A stretch of DNA of 64,000 nt from Streptomyces sp. NBC_01198 (lineage in GTDB: Bacteria > Actinomycetota > Actinomycetes > Streptomycetales > Streptomycetaceae): the NCBI RefSeq assembly GCF_036010485.1, contig NZ_CP108568.1, positions 2,063,501 to 2,127,500 on the forward strand. Direction: 5' to 3'. The notes below the pieces were generated by a model. That model worked only from the letters and a program-made list of their open reading frames with translations, did not search any database and was not told where the DNA came from. Within the stretch, counting starts at the first letter, position 1. Each line of letters starts with the position of its first letter. The position numbers and the translations under genes are program-made. Shown here one piece after another: positions 28,651-39,000 of this stretch.

Positions 28651-28736
28651 GTACCGGCTCACGGTGCCGACCGTTACCGAGCCGGTACGCGTCAAGCGGG
28701 CCGTGCGGCGCATACGGCATGCGCCCGATGCGCCGC
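28651..28736. promoter_or_regulatory. Two inverted repeats in the response regulator/monooxygenase intergenic region
   Basis: GTACCGGCTC (28651-28660) pairs perfectly with GAGCCGGTAC (28679-28688). GCGGCGCAT (28705-28713) pairs perfectly with ATGCGCCGC (28728-28736). They lie in the 292-nt gap between the divergent regulator and monooxygenase genes, where operators would be expected. Function is not known. Confidence 0.5.
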
Positions 28737-28831
28737 CCGCGCACCGCGCCGACGTGCGACTGTCGCTTGACGTGGGCAGGCGCAGTGGGTTGCATACGCT
28801 TTGTGACCGCACTTCTTCCGGGGGCCGCTCA

Positions 28832-30562
28832 GTGGACCCGGTGATCGTCGCGGGGGCGGGCCCGGTGGGCCTGACCCTCGCCCTCGCGCTGGCCCGCCGC
28901 GACGTCCCCGTCATCCTCCTGGACGAGGCGGAGGTGATCGCCGACGCCGAGGGGCTGCGGCGCTCGCGCACCGCCGTGCTGGGTCCGGCGGCCGTCGCGC
29001 TGGTCGAGCGGCTGGGCTGCCCCGCCGTGCGCGAGGACGGCATCGCCTGGACCGGCTGGCGCACCGTGCGCCGCCGTGCCGAGGTGGCGCGGATCGACTT
29101 CGGAGCGGATGACGCCCCGCTGCACATCGCACAGCACCGGCTGGAGAACGGCCTGCGGCAGGCGCTGCTGGGCTGCGGCTCCGTCCGCATCGTGGCGGGC
29201 TGCCGGGTGGACGCGCTGGAGCAGGACGGCCATGGGGTCACAGTGCACACCACAGGCTCGCACGAGACGTGGTGGCGGGGCAGTCACCTGGTCGGGTGCG
29301 ACGGCCCGCGTTCGACGGTGCGCAAGCTGCTGGGGGTGCGCTTCCCGGGACGCACGGCGGTGGACCGACACGCCGTGGCCGTGGTGCGCGCCGAACTGCC
29401 CGAGCCGGGCGTGGCGCTGCTGCACCGTGACCCGCCGGGCGCGCCGGCCGGCCAGGAGGTGACGGCGCGGCCGCTGCCCGACGGGCTGTGGCGGCTGGAC
29501 TGGCTGCTGCCGGTGCAGGCCCGCGCGCTCACCCCCGACGCCCTGGTGGAGCGGCTGCGCGGCACGCTCACCGCCTGGTGCGGCAGCGTCGTGCCGTACG
29601 AGGTCGTGGGCTCCGCCGACTACTCGGTGCACCAGCGGCTGGCCAGGCGCTGGCGGTCCGGACGGGTCTTCCTGGCCGGGGACGCCGCACATCTGATGGG
29701 CGCGCTCGGGGCGCAGAGCGTCGAGGAGGGGCTGCGGGACGCCGAGAACCTCTCCTGGAAGCTGGCCCTCGCCTGGCACGACGGCGCCTCCAAGCTGCTG
29801 CTCCACAGCTACGAGGCCGAGCGGCGCGGCGCGGTCGGCGCCCGGCTGAGGGCCACCGACCAGGTGCTTCCGCTGCTCCGGGCGAGCGGCACCTGGCAGA
29901 CCGTGCGCCAGTCGGTGCTGTCGGGGTCGGCACGCGGGCAGGCGGAACTGCTGACCGACAGCCACCTGGGGCGCGGCGCCGCGGCCGGCTCCCGGGTCTA
30001 CGCGCGGTCGCCGCTGGCGCTGCCCGCACCGCGGTCGGGCGGCGGCAGGTCCGGGGCGTCGCCACTGGTGGCGGGGTGCGACACCCCGCCGGGCGGCCAG
30101 GTCGTCGACGTGCAGGTGACAGCGCTCGACGGCACGGTCGGACGGTTGCGGGACCGGCTGGGCCAGGGGCTGGTCGTGCTCCTGATCGCGCCAGGCACCG
30201 GGGTGTGGGAGAGCAGGCACTGGTTGACGGCCGGGCTGATGCCCCGGCTGGCGTCGGCGGTGGCCGCGCTGCCCACGTCCGCGGAGCTGCTGGTGGCCGA
30301 GACCTATCCGGGCGCGACGGCGCACAGCGTGCTGCTGATCCGGCCGGACGGACATCTGGTCACGGCCATGGTCGGCTGCCGCCCCGCCGAGCTGTACTCC
30401 TACGCCGACCTGGCCCGCGGCGGTCCGCCGACCGCGGTCGGCGGCGACGAGGACGACGGGCCGGACGGCGACGCCCCGGACGGCGGTGGTCAGCACCCCG
30501 CTGCCCGCCGAGTGCCGGGGAGCGGCGCATCGGGTGCGCGCGTCAGCGGGCGTACGCGGTAG
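28832..30562 (+). CDS. FAD-dependent aromatic monooxygenase (PheA/TfdB type)
   Basis: A 576-residue flavoprotein. Rossmann motif VIVAGAGPVGLTLALALARR is at the N-terminus, the DG-type motif is in LVGCDGPRSTVRKLLG, and the GD motif is FLAGDAAHLMGALGAQSVEEGLRDAENLSWKLAL. A C-terminal thioredoxin-like domain follows, as in phenol hydroxylases and many polyketide hydroxylases. The expected substrate is an aromatic compound or polyketide, but no catabolic or biosynthetic neighbours are present. The GTG at 28832 starts directly at the FAD domain; a longer start would read across the inverted repeats. The last ~30 residues are Asp/Gly-rich. Confidence 0.88.
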   Translation: MDPVIVAGAGPVGLTLALALARRDVPVILLDEAEVIADAEGLRRSRTAVLGPAAVALVERLGCPAVREDGIAWTGWRTVRRRAEVARIDFGADDAPLHIAQHRLENGLRQALLGCGSVRIVAGCRVDALEQDGHGVTVHTTGSHETWWRGSHLVGCDGPRSTVRKLLGVRFPGRTAVDRHAVAVVRAELPEPGVALLHRDPPGAPAGQEVTARPLPDGLWRLDWLLPVQARALTPDALVERLRGTLTAWCGSVVPYEVVGSADYSVHQRLARRWRSGRVFLAGDAAHLMGALGAQSVEEGLRDAENLSWKLALAWHDGASKLLLHSYEAERRGAVGARLRATDQVLPLLRASGTWQTVRQSVLSGSARGQAELLTDSHLGRGAAAGSRVYARSPLALPAPRSGGGRSGASPLVAGCDTPPGGQVVDVQVTALDGTVGRLRDRLGQGLVVLLIAPGTGVWESRHWLTAGLMPRLASAVAALPTSAELLVAETYPGATAHSVLLIRPDGHLVTAMVGCRPAELYSYADLARGGPPTAVGGDEDDGPDGDAPDGGGQHPAARRVPGSGASGARVSGRTR

Positions 30563-30610
30563 GCGTCGGCCGGTGCGGGTCGCGTGCCGGCCGGCGGCCA
30601 CTTGGCTGGG

Positions 30611-31201
30611 CTACTCCCACGGGTCCAGCCCCTCGGTGCCGGGCCAGGACTCGGCACTGTCGGCGTCGGCCTCCTTCTCCCGGGCGAGGGCGTCGCGGAC
30701 CACTCGCAGAGCCAGCCCCTCGCCATATCCCTTGCGGGCGAGCATCCCGGCCAGTCGCCGGATCCGCCGGTCCCGGTCCAGACCGCGGGTACCGGGCAGC
30801 CGCCGCTGCACGAGGGCTCGGGCCGTCTCCTCCTCCTGCTCGGCGTCGAGCAGGCCGACGGCCTCGGTCACCAGCTCGGCCTCCACCCCGCGGTGCCGCA
30901 GCTCTTGGGCGAGGGCCCGCCGGGCCAGGCCGCGGCCGCGGTGCCGGGACTCCACCCATGCGTTGGCGAACGCCTGGTCGTCGATCAGTCCCACGTCCTG
31001 GAAGCGCTCCAGGACGTGTTCCGCGACCTCGTCGGGGATCTCCCGCTTGCGCATGGCGTCGGCGAGCTGCCGGCGTGTGCGAGGAGTCCCGGTGAGCAGG
31101 CGCAGGCACAGCGCCCGCGCCTGCTCCTCGGGATCGAGCGGCGGCTCTTGCGAGGCCCTCGACTCGGAAGAGCCGCCGCGCTCCTGGGACCTGCGCGCCA
31201 T
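30611..31201 (-). CDS. recX: RecA regulatory protein RecX
   Basis: A 196-residue modulator of RecA filaments, built of three-helix repeats: ALCLRLLTGTPRTRRQLADAM, VLERFQDVGLIDDQAFANAWVESR, and RRALAQELRHRGVEAELV. The start ATG at 31201 is 4 nt past the recA stop, so translation is coupled to recA. The N-terminal 20 residues and the acidic C-terminal tail (REKEADADSAESW) are outside the family core. Confidence 0.94.
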   Translation of the reverse strand: MARRSQERGGSSESRASQEPPLDPEEQARALCLRLLTGTPRTRRQLADAMRKREIPDEVAEHVLERFQDVGLIDDQAFANAWVESRHRGRGLARRALAQELRHRGVEAELVTEAVGLLDAEQEEETARALVQRRLPGTRGLDRDRRIRRLAGMLARKGYGEGLALRVVRDALAREKEADADSAESWPGTEGLDPWE

Positions 31202-31205
31202 GGCG

Positions 31206-32330
<1,125 letters not shown>

Positions 32331-32499
32331 GGGCTCCACCCGGGATGTCTGGTTCGATCGCTTCACGTCCACGACGCTAGCGCCTGCCACTGACAATGCG
32401 CCCGGACGTCGCTCCGGCCTGTGGATAACTCGGGCGGTCCCGGCCGGTTGTTCCGGCCCGAATCCACGCCGCCGACCCGGAAATCCGTCCGGCGCTTCC

Positions 32500-32529
32500 A
32501 TAAGAATGGATGTTCGAATTCCGTGTCAA
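32500..32529 (-). promoter_or_regulatory. recA promoter with embedded LexA box
   Basis: On the minus strand, TTGACA (32529-32524) and TCTTAT (32505-32500) are separated by 18 nt and look like -35 and -10 elements. A LexA box reading TCGAACATCCATTCTT (32517-32502) covers the spacer and the -10, matching 9 of 12 consensus positions. Repressor bound here would block RNA polymerase. The leader to the recA ATG is about 165 nt. Confidence 0.75.
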
Positions 32530-32546
32530 GCGACCCGCCGGAGCCG

Positions 32547-33737
32547 TCAGACCCGGGGGTCGGTCACCTCGTAGCGCCGCACGTAGGCCGCGAAGAAGCC
32601 CTGCAGAGTGGCGGTGGCGGGGATCGCGATGAGGGCGCCGACCGCGCCGAGCAGGGCCGTGCCGGCGACGACCGAGCCGAAGGCGACCGCCGGGTGGATG
32701 TCCACGGCCCGTGCGGTGATCCGCGGCTGGAGCAGGTAGTTCTCGAACTGCTGGTAGACCACGACGAAGATCAGCACCCACAGGGCGTCCCACGGGTTCT
32801 CGGTGAGTGCGATCAGGACCGGCAGCGCGCCTGCCAGGTAGGTTCCGACGGTCGGGATGAACTGCGAGACCAGCCCGACCCACACGGCGAGCGCGGGCGC
32901 GTAGGGCACCCCGAGCGCCTGGAGCAGGATGTAGTGCGCGACCCCGGAGATCAGCGCCATCAGTGCCCGGGAGTAGAGGTAGCCGCCGGTCTTGGCGACC
33001 GCGATCTCCCAGGCCCGCAGCACCTCGGCCTGCCGGGCGGGGGGAAGCATGGAGCACAGCGTGCGCCGCAGCCGCGGGCCGTCGGCGGCGAAGTAGAAGG
33101 TGAACAGCAGCACGGTGAAGATCTGGAAGACGGTGCCGACGACGGTGGCCGACAGCCCCCACACGCCGCTCGCGCCGTTCGCCAGATACGTGCGTACCCA
33201 GTTGGAGTGCAAGGCGTTGTCCCGGAGCTTGTCGGCGTCGAGGTGGGAGTGGAAGGTCCTGTTGATCCACCCGACGATGTCGTCCACGTACTGCGGCAGA
33301 TTGCGCACGATGGTGCCGATCTGATCGAACAGCAGCGAACCGAGCGCCAGCACGAAGCCCGCCGCGGCGACCAGCACGATGAGCATGACCAGCCCGGTGG
33401 CAGCCCCGCGGCGGATCCCGCGGCCGGCCATCCACGCCACGGCGGGCTCGATGGCCACGGCACAGAAGAACGCGACCAGAACGTTGACGAGCAGCCCGAG
33501 AAGCCGGTCGAAGGCCCAGTGCGCGAACTGGTAGCCGGCGATGAGCGCGAGCGCCAGTACCAACGCGCGCGGCAGCCACCTGGGCATACGGGCGCGGGGT
33601 GGACGCGGGGTGCCGTGTGCACCGGGTCCGCCGGGCGGTGGCGGGGCAGGTGGTGGGGCAGGACCGGGGGTGTCGTCGCTTCCTGCCACGCGCCAAGTGT
33701 CACCTCGTGCGGGAGGAAAGTCCTGATATCGACTCAT
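32547..33737 (-). CDS. AI-2E family (PerM/UPF0118) membrane transporter
   Basis: A 396-residue polytopic membrane protein with about eight hydrophobic segments, including ALVLALALIAGYQFAHWAF, GLVMLIVLVAAAGFVLALGS, IFTVLLFTFYFAADGPRLRR and VAFGSVVAGTALLGAVGALIAIPA. The motifs GLVSQFIPTVGTYLAGALPVLIAL and YQQFENYLLQPRI are signatures of the AI-2E transporter family. The N-terminal 50 residues are Pro/Gly-rich and cytoplasmic. The substrate is uncertain; many members have nothing to do with AI-2. ATG 33737 has a weak ribosome-binding site and an internal start is possible. Confidence 0.88.
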   Translation of the reverse strand: MSRYQDFPPARGDTWRVAGSDDTPGPAPPPAPPPPGGPGAHGTPRPPRARMPRWLPRALVLALALIAGYQFAHWAFDRLLGLLVNVLVAFFCAVAIEPAVAWMAGRGIRRGAATGLVMLIVLVAAAGFVLALGSLLFDQIGTIVRNLPQYVDDIVGWINRTFHSHLDADKLRDNALHSNWVRTYLANGASGVWGLSATVVGTVFQIFTVLLFTFYFAADGPRLRRTLCSMLPPARQAEVLRAWEIAVAKTGGYLYSRALMALISGVAHYILLQALGVPYAPALAVWVGLVSQFIPTVGTYLAGALPVLIALTENPWDALWVLIFVVVYQQFENYLLQPRITARAVDIHPAVAFGSVVAGTALLGAVGALIAIPATATLQGFFAAYVRRYEVTDPRV

Positions 33738-33815
33738 TCGGCGCAGCGAGTGCGCCCGGCGCGCATCCGGCACCGGTGCCGGACGGACACCGCAGGGTGT
33801 CCGCCCGGCATCGGG

Positions 33816-34010
33816 TCAGCGCCGGGCGGCGGGCACGTCCATCGCGGCGCACACGGCACGCCAGACGTCCTTGGTCTCCCAGCCGTCGTCCAGTGCCTGG
33901 TGGACCGTACGGCCGCCCAGTTCCGCCATGACATGGTCACGCGCGAAGGAGTCGGCGTAGGCGTCACCGAACTGAGCGCGCATTCGTTCCCAGAAAATCG
34001 TCAACCGCAT
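33816..34010 (-). CDS. DUF3046 domain-containing small protein
   Basis: A 64-residue protein starting MRLTIFWERMRAQFGDAYADSF and ending VWRAVCAAMDVPAARR, with a central RDHVMAELGGRTVHQALDDG. This matches the actinobacterial DUF3046 family, usually found beside recA, as here (about 1.5 kb upstream of the recA start, same strand). Function unknown. No strong ribosome-binding site is visible. Confidence 0.88.
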   Translation of the reverse strand: MRLTIFWERMRAQFGDAYADSFARDHVMAELGGRTVHQALDDGWETKDVWRAVCAAMDVPAARR

Positions 34011-34056
34011 GGCTGCCAGTATCGCGCGCCGTGCCGGTGGATCCGGCGCGGCGTCG

Positions 34057-34383
34057 TCATATGCCGGACAGCGCGCGTACGGCCGCGGTGACGACGACCG
34101 CCGCCGCGATGACCACCAGGAAGGGTGCCCGCAGCAGCACCGCGACCAAGGCGGCGGCGAGCCCCGCGGCTCGGGCGTCGACGGTGAGCCGCAGCTGGTC
34201 GGTCCCGAAGGTCTGCAGTGCGGTGAGCGCGGCGAGCAGCGCGATCGGCACCAGCGCCGCGAGCCGTTTGACCAGCGGCCTTTCCAGCAGCCCGGCGGGT
34301 ACCGACAGGCCAAGCAGCTTCACCGCGTAGCAGCCGGCCGCGGTCAGCAGGATCGCCGTCCAGGTGCCTGCGCCGACGCTCAT
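34057..34383 (-). CDS. azlD: AzlD-family branched-chain amino acid export subunit
   Basis: A 108-residue protein with four hydrophobic segments: TAILLTAAGCYAVKLLGLSV, LVPIALLAALTALQTF, AAGLAAALVAVLLRAPFLVV and IAAAVVVTAAV. This is the small AzlD partner of AzlC-type exporters of branched-chain amino acids or related compounds. Its ATG overlaps the azlC stop as ATGA, so the two are translationally coupled. Confidence 0.9.
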   Translation of the reverse strand: MSVGAGTWTAILLTAAGCYAVKLLGLSVPAGLLERPLVKRLAALVPIALLAALTALQTFGTDQLRLTVDARAAGLAAALVAVLLRAPFLVVIAAAVVVTAAVRALSGI

Positions 34384-35141
34384 TGCTCCGGCTCCTGCCG
34401 TACGGGCCCGGCCGGTGCGGCGCCGGCTGCGTCGCCGGCGCGGCCGCGCCGGCGGGTGGCCAGCACCAGCGGCGCCGCCAGGGCGGCGACCAGCACCGGC
34501 ACTCCGGCCGGCAGCAGGGGCAGCGCCGCCAGGGCGAGCAGCACGGCGAGCGCCGCCACGGCACGTTCGGTGCGGCCCTTGACCATGGGGGCGAGCAGGG
34601 CGAGGAAGACGGCGGGACCGGCGGCGTCCAGACCCCAGGCGGCGGGGTCGCCGAGCGCGGCGGCGCCCAGCGCCCCGAGCAGGGTGGTGAGATTCCACAG
34701 CACGTACAGGCTCGCGCCGGTCACGGTGAAGCCGAGCCTGGCAGCAGCCTCGCCCCGTTGGGCGAGCGCCACCGCGGACGTCTCGTCGATGACCCACTGC
34801 GCCGCCAGCGGGCGCAGCGCCGCCCGGAAGCGGAGGAGCTGTGAGAGCCGCAGACCGTAGAAGGCGTTGCGGGCGCCGAGGAAGAGCGCGCCGGCCGTCG
34901 CCGCGAAGGGGTTGCCGCCCGCGCCGAGCGCTCCGACCAGGGCGAACTGGGAGGCGCCGGTGAAGACCAGCAGGGACAGCGCGCAGCTCTGCGGCACCGT
35001 GAGGCCGGCGCCGGCCGCGGTCACGCCGAAGGCGAAGCCGGACAGGCCCACGGCGACTCCGACGCCGAGGGCGTCGCGGACCACGCGGGAGCGGGGTGGC
35101 GGCCGGTCCGCGGCCCGGTCGGGTATCGGTGGTGCGGTCAT
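34380..35141 (-). CDS. azlC: AzlC-family branched-chain amino acid permease subunit
   Basis: A 253-residue membrane protein with the AzlC signature VGLSGFAFGVTAAGAGL, SLLVFTGASQFALVGALGAGG, FLGARNAFYGLRLSQLL and QWVIDETSAVA. With AzlD it forms a two-subunit exporter. The C-terminal half has further hydrophobic segments and an Arg/Ala-rich tail. It lies 9 nt after the AraC-type regulator, so the three genes make an operon and the regulator probably controls it. Confidence 0.92.
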   Translation of the reverse strand: MTAPPIPDRAADRPPPRSRVVRDALGVGVAVGLSGFAFGVTAAGAGLTVPQSCALSLLVFTGASQFALVGALGAGGNPFAATAGALFLGARNAFYGLRLSQLLRFRAALRPLAAQWVIDETSAVALAQRGEAAARLGFTVTGASLYVLWNLTTLLGALGAAALGDPAAWGLDAAGPAVFLALLAPMVKGRTERAVAALAVLLALAALPLLPAGVPVLVAALAAPLVLATRRRGRAGDAAGAAPAGPVRQEPEQ

Positions 35142-35150
35142 CCGCCCAGC

Positions 35151-35999
35151 TTAGGAAGCGTCCGGCAGCGGGTCTTGTACGTTCTTGCGCTCGCGCTGGT
35201 ACGCCCCGGGCGGCACGCCGACGATCCGGGTGAAGTGGCGGTTGAGGTGTGACTGGTCGGTGAAGCCGACGGTGGCCGCGGTGGCCGCGGGAGCGATGCC
35301 GGCGTCCAGCAGCCTGCGGGCCTCCTTCACGCGCTCGCCGGTCAGCCAGGCGTGCGGGGGCAGCCCGTAGCGCGATCTGAACGCCCGCAGCAGCGCGAAG
35401 GGGCTGGTGCCGAGCTCGGCGGCGAGCTGTGCCAGGCTCGGCGGCTCCGCGAGCCGTGCCGCCAGCAGCTCGCGGGCCCGGGCGGCGACGGCCTGCCCGC
35501 CGGAACGGCCGCGGGCGGCGGTGGGGCCGGCACCGTGCCGGGCGAGCAGCCGGGCCAGCAGCAGCCGCAGACACGTGTCGGCCGCCAGCGCGTTGTCGCT
35601 CTCCGCGGCCGCGTGGACGTCGGCGATCATCCGGGCCGTGACGGGGTCGTGCAGGACGGTGGTGTCGAAGGCCGCGGTGCCGCGCGGCACGGAGAGGTCG
35701 GCGGCGACCGCGGCGACGACCTCCCGGGCGGGATAGAGGACCTGATAGGCCCAGCCCTCCTCGGTGCCCGCGTAGGCAGAGTGCGGTGTCTCGGGGTTGA
35801 TCAGCACCACTCCGCCCGCACCGGCCAGCTCGGCCCCGTCCGGCAGGCCGATACCTTCCACTCCCGCGGTCACCACCGCGATCACGTAGCCGTCATGAGC
35901 ATGCCGGGAGAAGGTGTGGCGGACATAACGGGCCCGCAGCAGGTCCACGCCGGGCAGCGCCGGGTGCTCCCAGTGTCTGGCCTGCTCGCGCGGGGTCAT
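35151..35999 (-). CDS. AraC-family regulator of the azlCD operon
   Basis: A 282-residue regulator. The N-terminal AraC-binding cupin carries FSRHAHDGYVIAVVTAGVEGI and VVLINPETPHSAYAG, like regulators that sense amino acids. The C-terminal domain has two helix-turn-helix motifs, LAQLAAELGTSPFALLRAFRSRYG and AATVGFTDQSHLNRHFTRIVG. ATG 35999. First gene of araC-azlC-azlD, divergent from the helicase lhr with a 91-nt gap. Direct regulation of azlCD is inferred from arrangement. Confidence 0.92.
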   Translation of the reverse strand: MTPREQARHWEHPALPGVDLLRARYVRHTFSRHAHDGYVIAVVTAGVEGIGLPDGAELAGAGGVVLINPETPHSAYAGTEEGWAYQVLYPAREVVAAVAADLSVPRGTAAFDTTVLHDPVTARMIADVHAAAESDNALAADTCLRLLLARLLARHGAGPTAARGRSGGQAVAARARELLAARLAEPPSLAQLAAELGTSPFALLRAFRSRYGLPPHAWLTGERVKEARRLLDAGIAPAATAATVGFTDQSHLNRHFTRIVGVPPGAYQRERKNVQDPLPDAS

Positions 36000-36090
36000 G
36001 CGGCCATTGTGGCGTGGCCGCGCCAGGAGTTATCCACAGGTCGCCCCGCTGACTCAGCACGCTGTCGGTCCGGCGAGGCAGGATGGTGGC

Positions 36091-39000
36091 ATGTCCAGTC
36101 GCAACAGCCTCGACGCTTTCTCCCCCGCCACCCGCGCGTGGTTCACGGGGGCGTTCAGCGAGCCCACTCCCGCCCAGGCCGGGGCGTGGACGGCCATCGC
36201 CGAGGACTCCGACGTGCTGGTCGTCGCGCCCACCGGCTCCGGCAAGACACTCGCCGCCTTCCTGGCCGCCCTCGACAGGCTGGCGGCCACCCCGCCGCCG
36301 GCCGAGGCCCGCAGGCGCTGCCGGGTGCTGTACGTCTCCCCGCTGAAGGCCCTGGCGGTGGACGTGGAGCGCAATCTGCGCAGCCCGCTCGCCGGCCTGC
36401 GCCAGGAGTCGGTACGCCTCGGGCTGCCCGAGCCGGAGGTGCGGGTCGGCATCCGCTCCGGCGACACCCCGCCCGCCGAGCGGCGCGCACTGGTCACCAG
36501 GCCGCCCGACATCCTGATCACCACTCCGGAATCGCTCTTCCTCATGCTCACCTCCGCCGCCCGCGAGGCACTGAGCGGGGTCGAGACGGTGATCCTGGAC
36601 GAGGTGCACGCGGTGGCGGGCACCAAGCGCGGTGCCCACCTGGCCCTGTCGCTGGAACGCCTCGACCACCTGCTGGAGCGGCCCGCGCGCCGGATCGGGC
36701 TGTCGGCAACCGTACGGCCGGTGGACGAGATCGCCCGCTATCTGTCCCCGCAGCGCAGGGTGACCGTCGTCCAGCCGCCGTCGCAGAAGAAGTTCCACCT
36801 CTCGGTCGTGGTGCCGGTGGAGGATCTGGCCGAGCTGGGCGGATCGCCGGTCGCCGACCAGGCAGAACACAGCGGCCCCGCAGCCGGTCCGGCCGAGCGG
36901 CCGTCGATCTGGCCGCACGTGGAGGAGCGGATCGCCGATCTGGTGCAGGCGCACCGCTCCACGATCGTCTTCGCCAACTCGCGCCGGCTCGCAGAACGGC
37001 TCTGCAACCGGCTCAACGAGATCGGCCACGAGCGGGCGGAGGGCGAGCCGCTGCCGGAGGCCCACTCCCCCGCCGAGGTCATGGCCCAGTCGGGTGCGGC
37101 CCGCGGCGCCCCGGCGGTGCTGGCCCGCGCACACCACGGGTCGGTGTCCAAGGAGCAGCGCGCGCTGGTCGAGGAGGACCTGAAAGCCGGCCGGCTGCCG
37201 GCCGTCGTCGCCACCTCCAGCCTGGAGCTGGGGATCGACATGGGGGCCGTCGACCTCGTCGTCCAGGTGGAGTCGCCGCCCTCGGTGGCGTCGGGACTCC
37301 AACGCGTCGGCCGGGCCGGCCACCAGGTCGGTGCGGTGTCCACCGGTGTGGTCTTCCCCAAGTACCGCGGTGACCTGGTGCAGTCCGCGGTGGTCACCGA
37401 GCGGATGCGGGCGGGGGCGATCGAGTCGCTGCGGGTGCCCGCCAATCCGCTGGACGTGCTGGCCCAGCAGATCGTCGCTATGACGGCGCTGGACAGCTGG
37501 GACGTCGACGAGTTGCTGGTGGTCGTGCGGCGCGCGGCGCCCTTCGCCTCCCTGCCGCACTCCGCCTACACGGCGGTGCTCGACATGCTCGCGGGGCGCT
37601 ATCCCTCCGACGCCTTCGCCGAACTGCGCCCGCGCCTGGTGTGGGACCGGGTGGCGAACACGGTGACCGGCCGGCCGGGGGCGCAGCGGCTCGCCGTGAC
37701 CTCGGGCGGCACCATCCCGGACCGCGGCCTGTTCGGGGTGTTCCTTGCGGGCGCCGACCCGAAGAAGGGCGGCGGCCGGGTCGGTGAGCTGGACGAGGAG
37801 ATGGTCTACGAGTCCCGCGTCGGCGATGTCTTCACCCTGGGTACGACGTCCTGGCGGATCGAGGACATCACCAGGGACCGGGTGCTGGTCTCGCCGGCAC
37901 CCGGGGTGCCGGGGCGGCTGCCCTTCTGGAAGGGCGACCAGCTCGGCCGCCCGCTGGAGCTCGGCCGGGCGCTGGGCGCGTGGCTGCGGGAGGTGGGCGC
38001 GCTCACCGAAGGGCCGGCCAGGGAGCGGCTGTCCGCGGCGGGCCTCGACACCTGGGCCGCCGACAACGTGCTGGCCTATCTCACCGAGCAGCGGCAGGCC
38101 TGCGGCCACATCCCCGACGACCGGACGATCGTGGTCGAGCGCTTCCGCGACGAGCTGGGTGACTGGCGGGTGATCATCCACTCCCCGTTCGGCGCGCAGG
38201 TGCACGCCCCCTGGGCGCTGGCGCTCGGCGCCCGGCTCCAGGAGAAGTACGGCCTGGACGCGCAGGCGATGCATGCCGACGACGGCATAGTGCTCCGGCT
38301 GCCGGACGCCGATCTGATGGGACTCGACCTGCTGGACGCGGCCCCGGTGCAGCACGGGGCGGAGTTCGACCCCGAGCAGTCGCCGGTCGGGGCGGCGGAT
38401 GTCGCCTTCGACAAGAACGAGGTCGAGCAGCTGGTGACCGACCAGGTGGGCGGCTCCGCGCTGTTCGCCTCCCGGTTCCGCGAGTGCGCGGCCCGCGCAC
38501 TGCTGCTGCCGCGCCGCAGCCCGGGCAAGCGCACTCCGCTGTGGCAGCAGCGCCAGCGGGCCTCCCAGCTGCTCGAGGTCGCCTCGGAGTACGGCTCGTT
38601 CCCGATCGTGCTCGAGGCGGTACGCGAGTGCCTGCAGGACGTCTTCGACGTGCCGGGGCTGGTGGAGTTGATGGGCGACATCGAGGCCCGCCGGGTGCGG
38701 CTGGTCGAGGTCACCACGAGCGAGCCGTCGCCCTTCGCCAGGTCACTGCTGTTCGGCTACGTCGCGCAGTTCCTCTACGAGGGGGATTCGCCGCTGGCGG
38801 AGCGGCGGGCGGCCGCGCTCTCGCTGGACTCGCGGCTGCTGGCGGAACTGCTGGGCCAGGCCGAACTGCGTGAGCTGCTGGACGCCGACGTGCTGGCCGA
38901 ACTGGACCGCGAGCTGCAGTGGCTGACCGAGGACCGCAGGGCCAGGAGCGCCGAGGGTGTCGCGGACCTGCTGCGGCTGCTGGGACCGCTGACCGGGGCG

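Noticed and set aside
28664..28831. A longer N-terminus for the FAD monooxygenase starting at 28664
   Set aside because: The extra 56 residues are Arg/Ala-rich, precede the Rossmann motif and would read across a perfect inverted repeat. A start directly at the flavin domain is normal for the family.
36091..36346. Overlapping minus-strand frame of 820 codons (35893-38355) covering lhr and the AraC gene
   Set aside because: It is antisense to the helicase motifs of lhr and shows no recognisable domain.
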